From CAG-238 sp963601575 (GTDB lineage: Bacteria > Bacillota > Clostridia > Peptostreptococcales > Anaerovoracaceae): a DNA stretch of 64,000 nt. Made by a program: the position numbers and the translations under genes. Positions 25,208 through 34,275 of the stretch are shown piece by piece. The stretch is taken from contig CAVCFO010000005.1 in the NCBI GenBank assembly GCA_963601575.1, forward strand, positions 1 through 64,000, written 5' to 3'. The notes under the pieces were generated by a model. It saw nothing but the letters and a program-made list of their open reading frames with translations. It made no database searches and was not told the origin of the DNA. Position 1 is the stretch's first letter. Every line of letters begins with the position of its first letter.

Positions 25208-26527
25208 TTATTTTGTCTTTTTTTCACGGGCCTTCTTTGTGACAATTGCCGATTCGACCCTATGCTCCTTTATATTTTCGACTTTTATCACCAAATTGTC
25301 CGTTTCGAGTTCAAAGGCACTTCCGTCTGACGGAATGCTGCCGAGTTCTCCAAGCACATAGCCCCCAAAGGTGTCATATTCCTCCGCCGGCAGTGCTATT
25401 TCAAGTTCCTCCGCCACATCCTCGATATCGGAAAGCCCCTGTATTCTCCATGTGTTTTCGCCGCAGGCTTCGATTTCCGCCGGTTTCGGTTCTTCGCCGA
25501 ACTCAAAAAGCTCTCCTATCAAAAGCTCCACAAGGTCGTGCATGGTTGCGATTCCCGTCATTCCGCCGTATTCGTCGATGGCGATGGCAAAATGCACACC
25601 GGTTTCCTTCATCTTTTTGCAAAGGACGTCGGCTTTCATGGTCTCCGGCACGAAAAACGCTTTTCTGAGGCACTTTTCCGAGACAATTTCTTTCGTAAGA
25701 TTCTCTTTCCAGTCCATTCTGAAAAAGTCCCGAACGTCCATAACTCCGATGATGTCGTCGCTGTCCTCGCCGCATACGGGCATGTAGTTGTGCCTGCTGC
25801 CGGTAATAGTCTCTTTCCAGTCCTCGATGGAATCCTCCATGTAAAGCATTACCGCGTCGGTTCTGTGGGTGCAAAGTTCCTCTACCGAAATGTCGTTGAA
25901 GTCAAGCACATTCTGAATCATCTCATTTTCTTCGGAATCGATCACACCTTTTTCGCTTCCGGCGGTGACCATCATTCGGATTTCTTCCTCGGTTACCGTC
26001 TCGTCCTCCTCAGGGTTAATTCCCATGAGCCTAAGCACAAGGTTCGTGGATGCCGTAAGTAGCCATACAAGCGGCTTAAATACAATGGAAACAATTGACA
26101 AAATTGGCGAAACTGACAAGGCGATCTGCTCAGTCTTATTCATTGCCACCCGCTTTGGAATCAGCTCCCCGAACACGATGCTGAAATATGCGATTATAAT
26201 CGTGATTACAAATACGCAAACCGAATTAAGCACCGAAACAGGAGCTTCTACCCCGGCTTCTGTCAGCTTTTTCACCAGCGGCTCTGCAAAATTGTCCGCG
26301 GCATAGGCGCTTCCCAGAAAGCCTGCCAGCGTGATGGCAACCTGTATGGTGGCAAGGAATCTTGCAGGCTGCGCCGTCAGTTCCACCAGTTTTTTCGCCC
26401 GGCGGTTCCCCTTTCGCGCCATATTTTCAAGTTTTGTATCGTTCATCGAAATTACCGCGATTTCTGCGCTGGCAAAAATCGAATTGAGGAATATTAACAC
26501 AATCTGTAATAAAACTGCCCCTATCAT
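25208..26527 (-). CDS. CNNM/hemolysin-C family membrane protein (DUF21, CBS pair, CorC_HlyC)
   Basis: 439 residues from the ATG at 26527, which has GAAGGGA upstream; a TTG eight codons earlier is less likely. Order of parts: DUF21 membrane domain with SIFASAEIAVISMN and FSIVFGELIPKRVAMNKTE (to about 190), two CBS domains (EDSIEDWKETITGSRHNYMPV, then FVPETMKADVLCKKMKETG with IAIDEYGGMTGIATMHDLVE), and the C-terminal CorC_HlyC domain (TFGGYVLGELGSIPSDG). Members are linked to magnesium or other divalent-cation efflux rather than haemolysis. It stands as a single gene. Confidence 0.92.
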   Translation of the reverse strand: MIGAVLLQIVLIFLNSIFASAEIAVISMNDTKLENMARKGNRRAKKLVELTAQPARFLATIQVAITLAGFLGSAYAADNFAEPLVKKLTEAGVEAPVSVLNSVCVFVITIIIAYFSIVFGELIPKRVAMNKTEQIALSVSPILSIVSIVFKPLVWLLTASTNLVLRLMGINPEEDETVTEEEIRMMVTAGSEKGVIDSEENEMIQNVLDFNDISVEELCTHRTDAVMLYMEDSIEDWKETITGSRHNYMPVCGEDSDDIIGVMDVRDFFRMDWKENLTKEIVSEKCLRKAFFVPETMKADVLCKKMKETGVHFAIAIDEYGGMTGIATMHDLVELLIGELFEFGEEPKPAEIEACGENTWRIQGLSDIEDVAEELEIALPAEEYDTFGGYVLGELGSIPSDGSAFELETDNLVIKVENIKEHRVESAIVTKKAREKKTK

Positions 26528-26569
26528 TCTTCTTCCCTTCAATCTTATCAATTTTCTTTTTTAAACACA

Positions 26570-26605
26570 AAAAGGCATGACCATGCTCTGTGGTCATACC
26601 CTTTT
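26570..26605. terminator. Bidirectional hairpin terminator between fhs and the CNNM gene
   Basis: GGCATGACCA and TGGTCATACC pair (one G-U-type mismatch) around TGCTCTG, flanked by A-run and T-run. On the minus strand it can end fhs transcripts about 170 bases past the stop. The 26606-26772 stretch before it also has an 8-bp inverted repeat (TTCAGAAA/TTTCTGAA) and no gene. Confidence 0.65.
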
Positions 26606-26772
26606 ATTTTTATAATTTAGTTTTTATATATAAGCTACGCTCTTTACTGACAGGCCCGCTGTCGTCCATGGGTTTTCACCGCCTTCTTCCAAATTATGAA
26701 AAGATTCTACATGAAAATTCACGCGCTGTCAAGCAGAGCCATATTCAGAAATTGCTAATTTATTTTTCTGAA

Positions 26773-28449
26773 TCAGAACAATCCCGTGATGACGCCGTTT
26801 TCGTCGATGTCAATCTTTTCTGCGGACGGCACCTTCGGAAGTCCCGGAAGCGTCATGATGTCGCCGGTCTTAACTACCACAAATCCGGCTCCGGCGCAAA
26901 CTTTTACGTCCTTGATGGTAATCTTGAATCCTCTCGGCGCTCCGAGCAGGGATGCGTCGTCGGAAAAGCTGAACTGAGTCTTTGCCATGCATACAGGGAG
27001 ATTGCCAAAGCCAAGTCCCTCGATGGTTGCAAGCTGTTTCTTCGCAGCCGGAGTAAACTCAACGCCATCTGCTCTGTAAATCTTCTTTGCGATGGTTTCA
27101 ACTTTTTCTTTGATGCCAAGTTCGTCCCCATATACGAATTTGAAGTGGTTTTCGCTTTCGCAGAGTCTGAGTACTTCTTCCGCAAGCTCGATTCCTCCTT
27201 CGCTTCCTTTGCCCCAAACTTCCGAAAGGGCAACGTTTACGCCAAGCTCCTTGCATTTTTCTCTAACCAGTTCCAGCTCTGCTTCTGTGTCTGTCGGGAA
27301 TCTGTTGATTGCAACGACGCAAGGAAGTCCGTAGTTTTGCGTTACGTTTTCCACGTGCTGAAGCAGGTTTGGAATGCCTTTTTCGAGAGCTTCGAGGTTT
27401 TCGCCGTTAAGCTCCGCCTTTGGAACGCCGCCGTGGTACTTCAGTGCTCTGACGGTGGCTACAACAACCGCCGCATCCGGTTTCAGTCCCGCCTTGCGGC
27501 ATTTTATATCTACGAACTTCTCCGCACCCAGATCCGCTGCGAATCCGGCTTCCGTGATAACTATATCTCCCAGCTTGAGCGCCATCTTGGTTGCCATGAT
27601 GGAGTTGCAGCCATGGGCGATATTTGCAAAAGGTCCGCCGTGGATGAAGGCAGGAGTATGTTCCAGGGTCTGCACAAGGTTCGGTTTCAGCGCGTCCTTG
27701 AGAACTGCCGCCACAGCTCCCTGTATTTTCAGGTCTGCCACCGTAACCGGCTTATCGTCATAGGTGTAGCCTACTATAATCTGCGCTACCTTTGCTTTCA
27801 GATCCGCAATGTCATTGGAAAGGCAGAGGATTGCCATGATCTCGCTGGCAACGGTGATTTCGAATCCGTCTTCACGAGGAACACCCTGCATTCTGCCGCC
27901 CAGACCGTCAACGATGTTTCTGAGCTGTCTGTCGTTCATGTCGATTACACGTTTCCAAGTGATTTTCTTGACATCTATTCCCAGCTGGTTGCCCTGCTGA
28001 ATGTGGTTGTCAAGGCAGGCTGCAATGAGGTTGTTTGCGATTCCGATTGCGTGCATATCCCCTGTAAAGTGCAGGTTGATGTCTTCCATAGGAACAACCT
28101 GTGCATAGCCGCCGCCTGCTGCGCCGCCTTTTACGCCGAAAACAGGCCCCAGCGACGGTTCTCTGAGGGTTGCGAAGACATTTTTGCCAAGCTTATGAAG
28201 TGCGTCTGCGAGGCCCACCGTCGTGGTTGTTTTTCCCTCTCCCGCCGGGGTCGGTGAAATGGCTGTCACCAGCACCAACTTTCCATTCTGAGCGCCGGCT
28301 TTTTCCTTTAGAAGGTTGTAATCGATTTTTGCCTTGTATTTGCCATACTGCTCGATGTATTTTTCATCGATTCCCGCGTCCGCTGCAACTTTGGCGATGT
28401 TTTCCATAACCGACTCTTGTGCAATCTGAATGTCGCTTTTAAATTCCAT
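26773..28449 (-). CDS. fhs: Formate-tetrahydrofolate ligase
   Basis: 558 residues, the family's length. Makes 10-formyl-THF from formate, THF and ATP; in acetogens and amino-acid fermenters it works in either direction. Seen: the P-loop-like TPAGEGKTTTTVGLADAL (about 66-84), the FVTGDMHA-type segment as FTGDMHAIGIANNLIAA, EDGFEITVASEIMAILCL, and VVATVRALKYHGG. It lies 21 bases after rnhB's start-side neighbour unit, so it may be read from the rplS-rbgA-rnhB transcript. Confidence 0.97.
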   Translation of the reverse strand: MEFKSDIQIAQESVMENIAKVAADAGIDEKYIEQYGKYKAKIDYNLLKEKAGAQNGKLVLVTAISPTPAGEGKTTTTVGLADALHKLGKNVFATLREPSLGPVFGVKGGAAGGGYAQVVPMEDINLHFTGDMHAIGIANNLIAACLDNHIQQGNQLGIDVKKITWKRVIDMNDRQLRNIVDGLGGRMQGVPREDGFEITVASEIMAILCLSNDIADLKAKVAQIIVGYTYDDKPVTVADLKIQGAVAAVLKDALKPNLVQTLEHTPAFIHGGPFANIAHGCNSIMATKMALKLGDIVITEAGFAADLGAEKFVDIKCRKAGLKPDAAVVVATVRALKYHGGVPKAELNGENLEALEKGIPNLLQHVENVTQNYGLPCVVAINRFPTDTEAELELVREKCKELGVNVALSEVWGKGSEGGIELAEEVLRLCESENHFKFVYGDELGIKEKVETIAKKIYRADGVEFTPAAKKQLATIEGLGFGNLPVCMAKTQFSFSDDASLLGAPRGFKITIKDVKVCAGAGFVVVKTGDIMTLPGLPKVPSAEKIDIDENGVITGLF

Positions 28450-28470
28450 TTTGTCTCCTCCTGCTTTCGC

Positions 28471-29130
28471 TTATATGTTTTTTAGAAATGTTTTCCTGTG
28501 GATGGGAGTTATGCCCTGCCGGTAAATCCCCTCGTAGTGCGCCCGTGATCCGTAGCCTTTGTTGCTTTCAAAGGCATAATATGGATACTCTTTGGCATAT
28601 TCTATCATCATGCGATCTCTTGTAACCTTTGCAATGATAGAGGCTGCGGCGATGGAAATGCTTTTGGCGTCACCCTTGATAATTCCCGTCTGTGGCAGGT
28701 TAACTTCTTCCAAGGTCAATGCGTCAATCAGGAGATGCTCGATGTGCGCCCCGCAGTTTTTTTGGAGCGCCTCGTCTGCGTTGACAATTGCCTCCGCCAT
28801 CGCCCTTTTCGTCGCATTGAGTATATTTATTTCATCTATTATATCATTGTCGCACATTCCAATGCCATATGCAAGAGTTTCTGATAATATTTTATCAAAA
28901 AGTTCTTCCCGCTTCTTTTCTGAAAGCTTCTTGGAATCGTCCACCCCCAGTATGTCGAAGTCCGCAGGCAAAACCACGCAGGCGCTGACAACGGGGCCTG
29001 CCAATGGGCCTCTCCCTACTTCGTCGATTCCCGCTATGTATTCTATGCCATTTTCCCTAAGCTCTCTTTCGAACTTCTGCATGGTAACGAGTTTTTTTCT
29101 GAGCATTTCTTCTCTTTCGGCTTTTGTCAT
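28471..29130 (-). CDS. rnhB: Ribonuclease HII
   Basis: 219 residues. Removes ribonucleotides from RNA-DNA hybrids. The catalytic pattern is intact: GIDEVGRGPLAGPVVSACVV (Asp and Glu), VDDSKKLSEKKRE, LIDAL (Asp), and KSISIAAASIIAKVTRDRMM. It follows rbgA with an ATGA overlap, the same order as rplS-ylqF-rnhB in Bacillus. Confidence 0.96.
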   Translation of the reverse strand: MTKAEREEMLRKKLVTMQKFERELRENGIEYIAGIDEVGRGPLAGPVVSACVVLPADFDILGVDDSKKLSEKKREELFDKILSETLAYGIGMCDNDIIDEINILNATKRAMAEAIVNADEALQKNCGAHIEHLLIDALTLEEVNLPQTGIIKGDAKSISIAAASIIAKVTRDRMMIEYAKEYPYYAFESNKGYGSRAHYEGIYRQGITPIHRKTFLKNI

Positions 29131-29978
29131 TTTGCGCCCTCCCGTACCTTCTCCAGGGTGATGTTTCCGATTTTTCCGCTCCTAAACTCATCAAGCAGGG
29201 TCTTGCCGCATCTTTCGTAGTCGATTCGCTTCCCCGGCAGGATGAAGCCTCGTTTTAGGGCGATGTTTTCCATATTGGTAAGGGCGTCCTCGTCTATTTC
29301 CTCTAATTTATATCTTTCCTGCAAAAGCTTGGGATAATCTCGCTGCAAAACCTTGATAAGTTCCAGTGCAAGGGTCGCCACGTCCAAAATTTCGTCCTTG
29401 ATGGAGCCGCAAAAGGCAAGGTTAAGTCCGACCTCCGGGTCTTCAAACTTGGGCCAGAGGATTCCCGGCGTGTCCAGAAGCTGCATTCCATTTTCCAGTC
29501 CGAGCCATTGTTTCCCTTTTGTGACTCCGGGTCTGTCTCCGGTCTTTGCGCTCTTTTTGCCTGTCATCCTGTTGATGAGAGAGGATTTTCCCACGTTCGG
29601 CACGCCTGCGATCATCATCCTGAGCGGTTTTTTTCTGATCTGACCTTCGTTTTTTTCGTCCTGAAGCCTGCCGAGGAGCTTGTACAGCCGGCTTACCCCG
29701 GCGCCGGACATGCAGTTCATGGCAAGGGCAATATTTCCCTGCTTTTTGAAGAAGTCTGCCCAGTCCTTGTTTGCCTTTCCGTCGGAAAGGTCGCTTTTGT
29801 TTAGAATTATGATTCGTTTTTTTGTCTTTACCAGCTCGTCGATTATGGGATTTCGGCTGGATATGGGGATTCTGGCGTCGATGACTTCGATTACGATGTC
29901 AACCATTTTCAGGTTTTCGGCGATCAGCTCCCTCGTTTTTTTCATGTGGCCGGGATACCAGTTTATGTTCTGTATCAT
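29127..29978 (-). CDS. rbgA: Ribosome biogenesis GTPase RbgA (YlqF)
   Basis: 283 residues from the ATG at 29978, which has AGGAGG seven bases upstream; a longer reading begins with an implausible Arg-rich stretch. Circularly permuted GTPase: G4 ILNKSDL and G5 come first (about 57-63), then G1 GVPNVGKSSLINRM (about 127-140), G2 Thr region, and G3 DTPGILWP. The N-terminal INWYPGHMKKT is the family signature. Needed for late assembly of the 50S subunit; sits right after rplS. Confidence 0.96.
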   Translation of the reverse strand: MIQNINWYPGHMKKTRELIAENLKMVDIVIEVIDARIPISSRNPIIDELVKTKKRIIILNKSDLSDGKANKDWADFFKKQGNIALAMNCMSGAGVSRLYKLLGRLQDEKNEGQIRKKPLRMMIAGVPNVGKSSLINRMTGKKSAKTGDRPGVTKGKQWLGLENGMQLLDTPGILWPKFEDPEVGLNLAFCGSIKDEILDVATLALELIKVLQRDYPKLLQERYKLEEIDEDALTNMENIALKRGFILPGKRIDYERCGKTLLDEFRSGKIGNITLEKVREGAK

Positions 29979-30059
29979 TTCCGCCTCCTGTCTCCTGCGA
30001 AGTCTCCGCAGGCGTTGCATAGTATGAAAAAGGGGAACCTTTGCGATTCCCCGAAATTC

Positions 30060-30401
30060 TTAGTCTCTTGTTTTGATCTTGGCAGCTTTGCCTGTTCTTT
30101 CGCGCATATAGTTGAGTTTTGCTCTTCTAACCGCGCCTCTTCTGGTCACTTCGATCTTTTCGATCTTCGGTGAATGAAGCGGGAATGTCTTTTCCACGCC
30201 TACGCCTGAAGAAATCTTTCTTACCGTGAAAGTTTCGCTGATGCCGCCGCTTTGTCTCTTAAGCACGAAGCCTTCAAAGATCTGAATTCTTTCTCTGTTT
30301 CCTTCTTTAATTTTGATGTGTACCTTTACGGTATCGCCAACACCAAATGCAGGGATTTCAGTCTTTTCGTATTCCTGAGTGATTGATTTCATTAAATCCA
30401 T
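30060..30401 (-). CDS. rplS: Large-subunit ribosomal protein L19
   Basis: 113 residues from the ATG at 30401 (AGGAGG upstream), the usual L19 length. Seen: IPAFGVGDTVKVHIKI, RIQIFEGFVLKRQSGG, FTVRKISSGVGVEKTFPLHS and VRRAKLNYMRERTGKAAKI. L19 sits at the 30S-50S interface. First gene of the rplS-rbgA-rnhB unit. Confidence 0.97.
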   Translation of the reverse strand: MDLMKSITQEYEKTEIPAFGVGDTVKVHIKIKEGNRERIQIFEGFVLKRQSGGISETFTVRKISSGVGVEKTFPLHSPKIEKIEVTRRGAVRRAKLNYMRERTGKAAKIKTRD

Positions 30402-30527
30402 TGTATTTCCTCCTTCCCTCCAAGACGTTCGTGGCTTCGCCGTCGCACTTCTCGCAAGGCGCAAGTTCTCCCAGAGGACCGCCCGTATTAACTGCTATAT
30501 TTTAGCACAGCTTGGACGGTTTTGCAA
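30402..30527 (-). promoter_or_regulatory. rplS promoter and GC-rich leader
   Basis: Minus strand TTGCAA (30522-30527), 17 bp, TAAAAT (complement of 30499-30504). The roughly 90-nt leader that follows is GC-rich and can fold (for example GGC-GAA-GCC). Firmicutes often have an L19 autoregulatory leader here, but I cannot confirm its consensus by eye. Confidence 0.6.
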
Positions 30528-30600
30528 GCAGTTTTTTTGAGAATTATCCGTGTGATTATCCGTGAATGTAAAGTGCAGCAACAATTTTTATCCCATTTGT

Positions 30601-30864
30601 TCATCCTTCTTTGCGAACACACTGTCGAATAAAGTATACCTGAAAAGCCATCCAAGTGCAAAGCATCACCGCAAAGCCAATCCAGAAAGTCGGAAGTGCT
30701 GCCGAAAGACTCACTTCCACGTTCGGCTCATCGCCCGTAATGCTGCACGGCCAATAAAAGAACGCATATACATAGATACCCAGCAGCGAAAACAAGGCAG
30801 CTTCTGCAAGTATGATGCTTCCTATATTGTCGGTTTTCCATTTCGTGTTTTCCAAATTTTTCAT
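30601..30864 (-). CDS. Small two-helix membrane protein, function unknown
   Basis: 87 residues with two hydrophobic segments (SIILAEAALFSLLGIYVYAF, about 16-35, and PTFWIGFAVMLCTWMAFQVY, about 58-77) and a basic C terminus (RQCVRKEG). GAGAGGTGA stands before the ATG. Its start overlaps the stop of a 16-codon frame with a very strong ribosome site, so translation may be coupled. No family recognised. Confidence 0.6.
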   Translation of the reverse strand: MKNLENTKWKTDNIGSIILAEAALFSLLGIYVYAFFYWPCSITGDEPNVEVSLSAALPTFWIGFAVMLCTWMAFQVYFIRQCVRKEG

Positions 30865-30911
30865 GACGTTCTCACCTCTCGATTGCTAAAATAGATGATA
30901 ATTCTTTTCAT
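30861..30911 (-). CDS. 16-residue small ORF coupled to the small membrane-protein gene
   Basis: ATG at 30911 preceded by GGGAGGAGGTGAAGAA, the strongest ribosome site in the region. It encodes MKRIIIYFSNREVRTS and ends in TGA overlapping the next ATG (ATGA). Its ribosome site is better than that of the following gene, which suggests a leader peptide that couples or regulates downstream translation. It could also be a remnant. Confidence 0.45.
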   Translation of the reverse strand: MKRIIIYFSNREVRTS

Positions 30912-31062
30912 TTCTTCACCTCCTCCCGTTTCAGTATCAGAAGTTCCCCTTCCTATATCTTTACCTCCCAATCCCTATCGCAGCTTTTCTTCGGTAAACA
31001 ATCTTATCAAATGTCCGTAGCGTCAATGCTTCTTGAACGCTTTTACTTTTATGGATTAGGTT

Positions 31063-32292
31063 TTAAATCAGCCAAATCGGTATAATCAAATTATTTCTGT
31101 CAAATGCCCCAAGGGACTGTGCCATGCACAAAACACCCCCGGTTCCGATTTCAAGCGGCGTCTTTTCTAGCACTCCGAAAGTCTTTACAATGCGCTTATC
31201 CGGTGAAGCTGTCTTTTTAATCTCAATGGGATGCAGCTTGCCGTCACTTTCAATAATCACATCAATTTCCTTTGCATCTCTATCTCTATAATAATAAAGA
31301 TATGGCTCTTTTCCGGAGTTCTGGTAGCTCTTCATGATCTCGGAAACCGCATAGTTTTCGAGCAAAGCACCGCTCATTGCCCCGATTTCGGCAATTTCGG
31401 GTGAAGTCCATTTGGTCAAATGGCAGACAAGACCCATATCATAAAAATACACCTTTGGCGTTTTAACCGTCCGTTTCAGCACATTGTTTGAGTACGGATG
31501 GAGCATGAAAATAATTCCGAGAGTTTCCAGTATATTCGTCCATGCCTTTGCCGTTGCAACATCTATATCTGCATCTTCTGCAAGCGCCGAGTAATTCAGC
31601 ATCTGCGATGTTCGTGCCGCCATTGCCGTTACAAACCGATTGAATTTTAGAGCATCTATATCTCCCGAAAGCTCCCGCACATCCCTCTCAATATAGGTTG
31701 AAATATACGAAGAATAATAAATGTCTCTATCGCTAAATCTTCCGCTTACAATTCCCGGCATACTGCCTCTCCATAATCTTTCAAAAATTTGCGGTGCTGC
31801 TGCCGGTCTGATATGTTTGCTTTCTGAAACAAGTGTATCAAGGTCGATTGTGAACGGAAGCGCGCCCGTCTCTTCTATTTCTCTCTGAGAAAGCGGAGAC
31901 ATGTGCAGCAAAGCCACACGCCCTGCAAGCGACTCGCTCACACCTCGCATAAGACGAAAGATCTGCGAACCTGTCATCCAAAAATCTCCCGTATTATGAT
32001 ATTTATCAATATGAATTTTTATATATGTGAACAGTTCCGGCGCAAACTGAACCTCGTCAATCAAAATCGGCGGCTTATGGAGCTGAAGAAACAACGCCGG
32101 ATCGTTTTTCGCCATGTCCCTTGCTGACAAATCATCCAACGTTACATACTCGCGACCGATCCCCTCCTTTTCGGCAAGTCTTTTCAGCATTGTGGTTTTG
32201 CCCGATTGTCTGGGACCTGTCAGCAGAATCGCCGAGAAAGTCTTGGAAAGCGAGATTACCTTTTCCTCCAAATGCCTTTTGATATAATCCAT
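31063..32292 (-). CDS. DUF4143-type AAA ATPase
   Basis: 409 residues. N-terminal AAA_14 domain with Walker A LTGPRQSGKTTMLKRLAE (about 24-41), Walker B ILIDEVQFAPEL (about 76-87) and sensor MTGSQIFRLMRG (about 106-117). C-terminal DUF4143 domain with VSGRFSDRDIYYSSYISTYIERDVRE and, at the end, a PD-(D/E)xK-like YYYRDRDAKEIDVIIESDGKLHPIEIK. The family is abundant and mobile in anaerobes; biochemical role unproven, with nucleic-acid or toxin-antitoxin-related roles proposed. Solitary gene with GGAGG at the start. Confidence 0.9.
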   Translation of the reverse strand: MDYIKRHLEEKVISLSKTFSAILLTGPRQSGKTTMLKRLAEKEGIGREYVTLDDLSARDMAKNDPALFLQLHKPPILIDEVQFAPELFTYIKIHIDKYHNTGDFWMTGSQIFRLMRGVSESLAGRVALLHMSPLSQREIEETGALPFTIDLDTLVSESKHIRPAAAPQIFERLWRGSMPGIVSGRFSDRDIYYSSYISTYIERDVRELSGDIDALKFNRFVTAMAARTSQMLNYSALAEDADIDVATAKAWTNILETLGIIFMLHPYSNNVLKRTVKTPKVYFYDMGLVCHLTKWTSPEIAEIGAMSGALLENYAVSEIMKSYQNSGKEPYLYYYRDRDAKEIDVIIESDGKLHPIEIKKTASPDKRIVKTFGVLEKTPLEIGTGGVLCMAQSLGAFDRNNLIIPIWLI

Positions 32293-32361
32293 GTTTACGC
32301 CTCCTCTGTTTTTTTATATTATTTTCACACTTGACTTAATTATACGGCAGATTTTTGAAAT

Positions 32362-32456
32362 TCGCAATATTTTTTCGGCAGATTTTTGTTTTTCTCATAG
32401 ATTTGCCGAATTTTCTCTATTAAAAAGGAGCATACTGCCTGATATGCTCCTTGATT
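32362..32456. repeat. Dispersed repeat, copy A, with terminator of the HTH/ABC operon
   Basis: About 95 bp shared with 35983-36115: GCAATATTTTTT, GGCAGATTTTTGTTT, CATAGATTTGCCGAATTTTC, then AAAAAGGAGC and GCTCCTTGATT. Its end is a perfect hairpin AAGGAGCATA / TATGCTCCTT (32425-32452, loop 8 nt) that on the minus strand is followed by TTTTTAA. So this copy serves as the terminator of the ABC permease gene ending at 32498. Confidence 0.8.
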
Positions 32457-32497
32457 CTCTCCGAACTAACGGAAGCTGAGCGGCAGCTTCTTTTTGC

Positions 32498-33130
32498 CTA
32501 AAATTCTTTTTTTCGTAAAATTTTCACGCTGATTAAATACGACAGCAGCACAATCAGTATCACTGCCGCAATCACGCCCGCAAGGATGAGTTTTACCTGT
32601 GCATCCGTAAACACCATGCTCGAAAGATCCACCTTATCCAGCACTACATATGCCAGCACCGTCGGAATTGCAATCACGCCCATCATTATGAGTCTTGCCT
32701 TTTCTGCCCCGAAGTAGGTGAGAAGCGGGATAATGAATGCTCCGAACAAAAGACAGATTCCAAGTGCCGCGGCGCAGACCGCAAGCAGTGCGGGAATATC
32801 TACCGTATGTTTATATGCCCGAAGCAAAAGTGCGATTACCGCGCCGATTGCCACGCCCGCCGTGCAAAAAATCAGATTTACAAGATACTTTGCACCCACA
32901 TACTGTTTCGCCGAAACAGGCATTGCCATCGCAAACCGCTGCCATCCGTACCTCTCGTCCAAGGTATATGTAGTTACAATCATCGTCGCGCACATGATAG
33001 CAACCGCCGCAATGATTCCTTCTGTTCCTACCGAAAAGAAGAAGCATGCACTTATGATAATAATCGACATCAAAGTACCTTTTAAAAAGCTCTTAATTCC
33101 AAATATATCTTTTAACACTAATCCTTTCAT
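32498..33130 (-). CDS. ABC-2-type transporter permease
   Basis: 210 residues with about six membrane helices: GTLMSIIIISACFFFSV, GIIAAVAIMCATMIVTTYTLDE, YLVNLIFCTAGVAIGAVIAL, ALLAVCAAALGICLLFGAFII, RLIMMGVIAIPTVLAYVVL and LILAGVIAAVILIVLLSYLI. The motif TTYTLDERYGWQRFAMAMPVS after helix 3 is typical of small ABC-2 permeases paired with YhcG/EcsA-like ATPases. It overlaps the ATPase gene by ATGA. Likely exports an antimicrobial peptide or similar compound, or confers immunity to it; cargo unknown. Confidence 0.88.
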   Translation of the reverse strand: MKGLVLKDIFGIKSFLKGTLMSIIIISACFFFSVGTEGIIAAVAIMCATMIVTTYTLDERYGWQRFAMAMPVSAKQYVGAKYLVNLIFCTAGVAIGAVIALLLRAYKHTVDIPALLAVCAAALGICLLFGAFIIPLLTYFGAEKARLIMMGVIAIPTVLAYVVLDKVDLSSMVFTDAQVKLILAGVIAAVILIVLLSYLISVKILRKKEF

Positions 33131-33843
33131 ATGCTTTTCCCCCTGACATATTCATTCATAATCATATCCACTCCGCCTTCTTCACAAATCTCCCTGCTGC
33201 TTTTGGTAAATACTTGTCTGCCCTGATGTATAAAAACAATTTCATCCGCAATTTTTTCGAGATCCGAGCTTATGTGCGAAGAAATAAGAACAGCTTTCTT
33301 CCCATCGCTGACGAAGTCCTTGAAATCTTCGAGAATTTCCTCCCTTGCAACCGGATCGAGGCCGCTCGTCGGTTCGTCGAGAATCAAAATTTTCGCGCCG
33401 TGGCACAATGCAGCGGCGAGCATCAGCTTGACCCTCATGCCTTTTGAGTAGTCCTTGATGGGCTTTTTCATATTTATGCCGTATTTATTCAAGAAGTTTT
33501 CGTATTTTGCGCTGTCCCAGTCTTGGTATACGCCTGCACATATTTTCCCTGCTTCCTGCGCGTTCATTGTCTGATAAAATTCGCTTTCGTCGAGCATCAC
33601 GCCAATCTGATTTTTAAGCGCAATCGGGTTCTGGTCCAGCGGCTGTCCCCAGAAAAGCACCTGGCCTGCATCGCTTCGAATCAGTCCGAGTGCCGCTTTC
33701 ATCAGCGTACTCTTGCCTGCACCGTTTTCGCCGACCAAACCCACGATTTCTCCCGGTTTTATTCTCAGGCTTGCATTATCCAGTCGAAATCCTTTGTACT
33801 GTTTTGTCAGATTTTCAATTTTCATTACATCCGTATTCCCCAT
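33127..33843 (-). CDS. ABC transporter ATP-binding protein
   Basis: 238 residues: Walker A GLVGENGAGKSTLMKAALG, Q-loop IGVMLDESEFYQT, signature DYSKGMRVKLMLAAALC (YSKGM in place of the usual LSGGQ), Walker B ILILDEPTSGLDP, H-loop LISSHISSDLE. The short-signature CcmA-like group pairs with ABC-2 permeases such as the next gene. Start at 33843 has AAGGGAG upstream. It belongs to an HTH regulator, membrane protein, ATPase, permease operon. Confidence 0.93.
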   Translation of the reverse strand: MGNTDVMKIENLTKQYKGFRLDNASLRIKPGEIVGLVGENGAGKSTLMKAALGLIRSDAGQVLFWGQPLDQNPIALKNQIGVMLDESEFYQTMNAQEAGKICAGVYQDWDSAKYENFLNKYGINMKKPIKDYSKGMRVKLMLAAALCHGAKILILDEPTSGLDPVAREEILEDFKDFVSDGKKAVLISSHISSDLEKIADEIVFIHQGRQVFTKSSREICEEGGVDMIMNEYVRGKSI

Positions 33844-33856
33844 TTTATCATCTCCC

Positions 33857-34261
33857 TTAGTACTTTCTGCTTAAAACGAAATAGCACGCCCAGTAAAGCA
33901 CGAGCAGCAAGCACATCGCCATCGAGCAAAACAAGCTGAGTTCTTCTTTACCCATGACTTTAAATACGACCGCACCGACTGCTCCTGTCAGTACGCTTAT
34001 GTATCCTGCCCACGCCCAAGCCTTGTTTGAAATAAAGCGATTTCTTTCGTCGTTTGCGCTCGTGTCAAATTTCTCTCTGAACTCCGAATTGCGGTGATAA
34101 CGCACCCATCGAGCAGTCTGAAAAAGTCCTATCGCAAGCAGCCCGGTTCCCATACCGCTCCAAAACGAGTCGATTTTATCAAAGCAGCCAAGCCCGAACA
34201 GCACCGCACCCAGCAAAACCCAAAACAGCGATAAATATATTCTCTTATTCCAATCTCTCAT
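33857..34261 (-). CDS. Membrane protein of an HTH/ABC operon, function unknown
   Basis: 134 residues with four hydrophobic segments in two pairs (LSLFWVLLGAVLFGLGCF, FWSGMGTGLLAIGLFQTARW; then AWAGYISVLTGAVGAVVFKV, LFCSMAMCLLLVLYWACYFV) separated by a charged loop EKFDTSANDERNRFISNKA. The same gene type is often found between a short XRE regulator and an ABC-2 transporter in Firmicutes, as here. It probably senses or assists the transporter, but that is inference. Confidence 0.75.
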   Translation of the reverse strand: MRDWNKRIYLSLFWVLLGAVLFGLGCFDKIDSFWSGMGTGLLAIGLFQTARWVRYHRNSEFREKFDTSANDERNRFISNKAWAWAGYISVLTGAVGAVVFKVMGKEELSLFCSMAMCLLLVLYWACYFVLSRKY

Positions 34262-34275
34262 TTCCTGCCTTCTTT

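Noticed and set aside
26590..28257. Long plus-strand frame of 555 codons
   Set aside because: Antisense to fhs, which has full family motifs; the plus frame has no recognisable domain.
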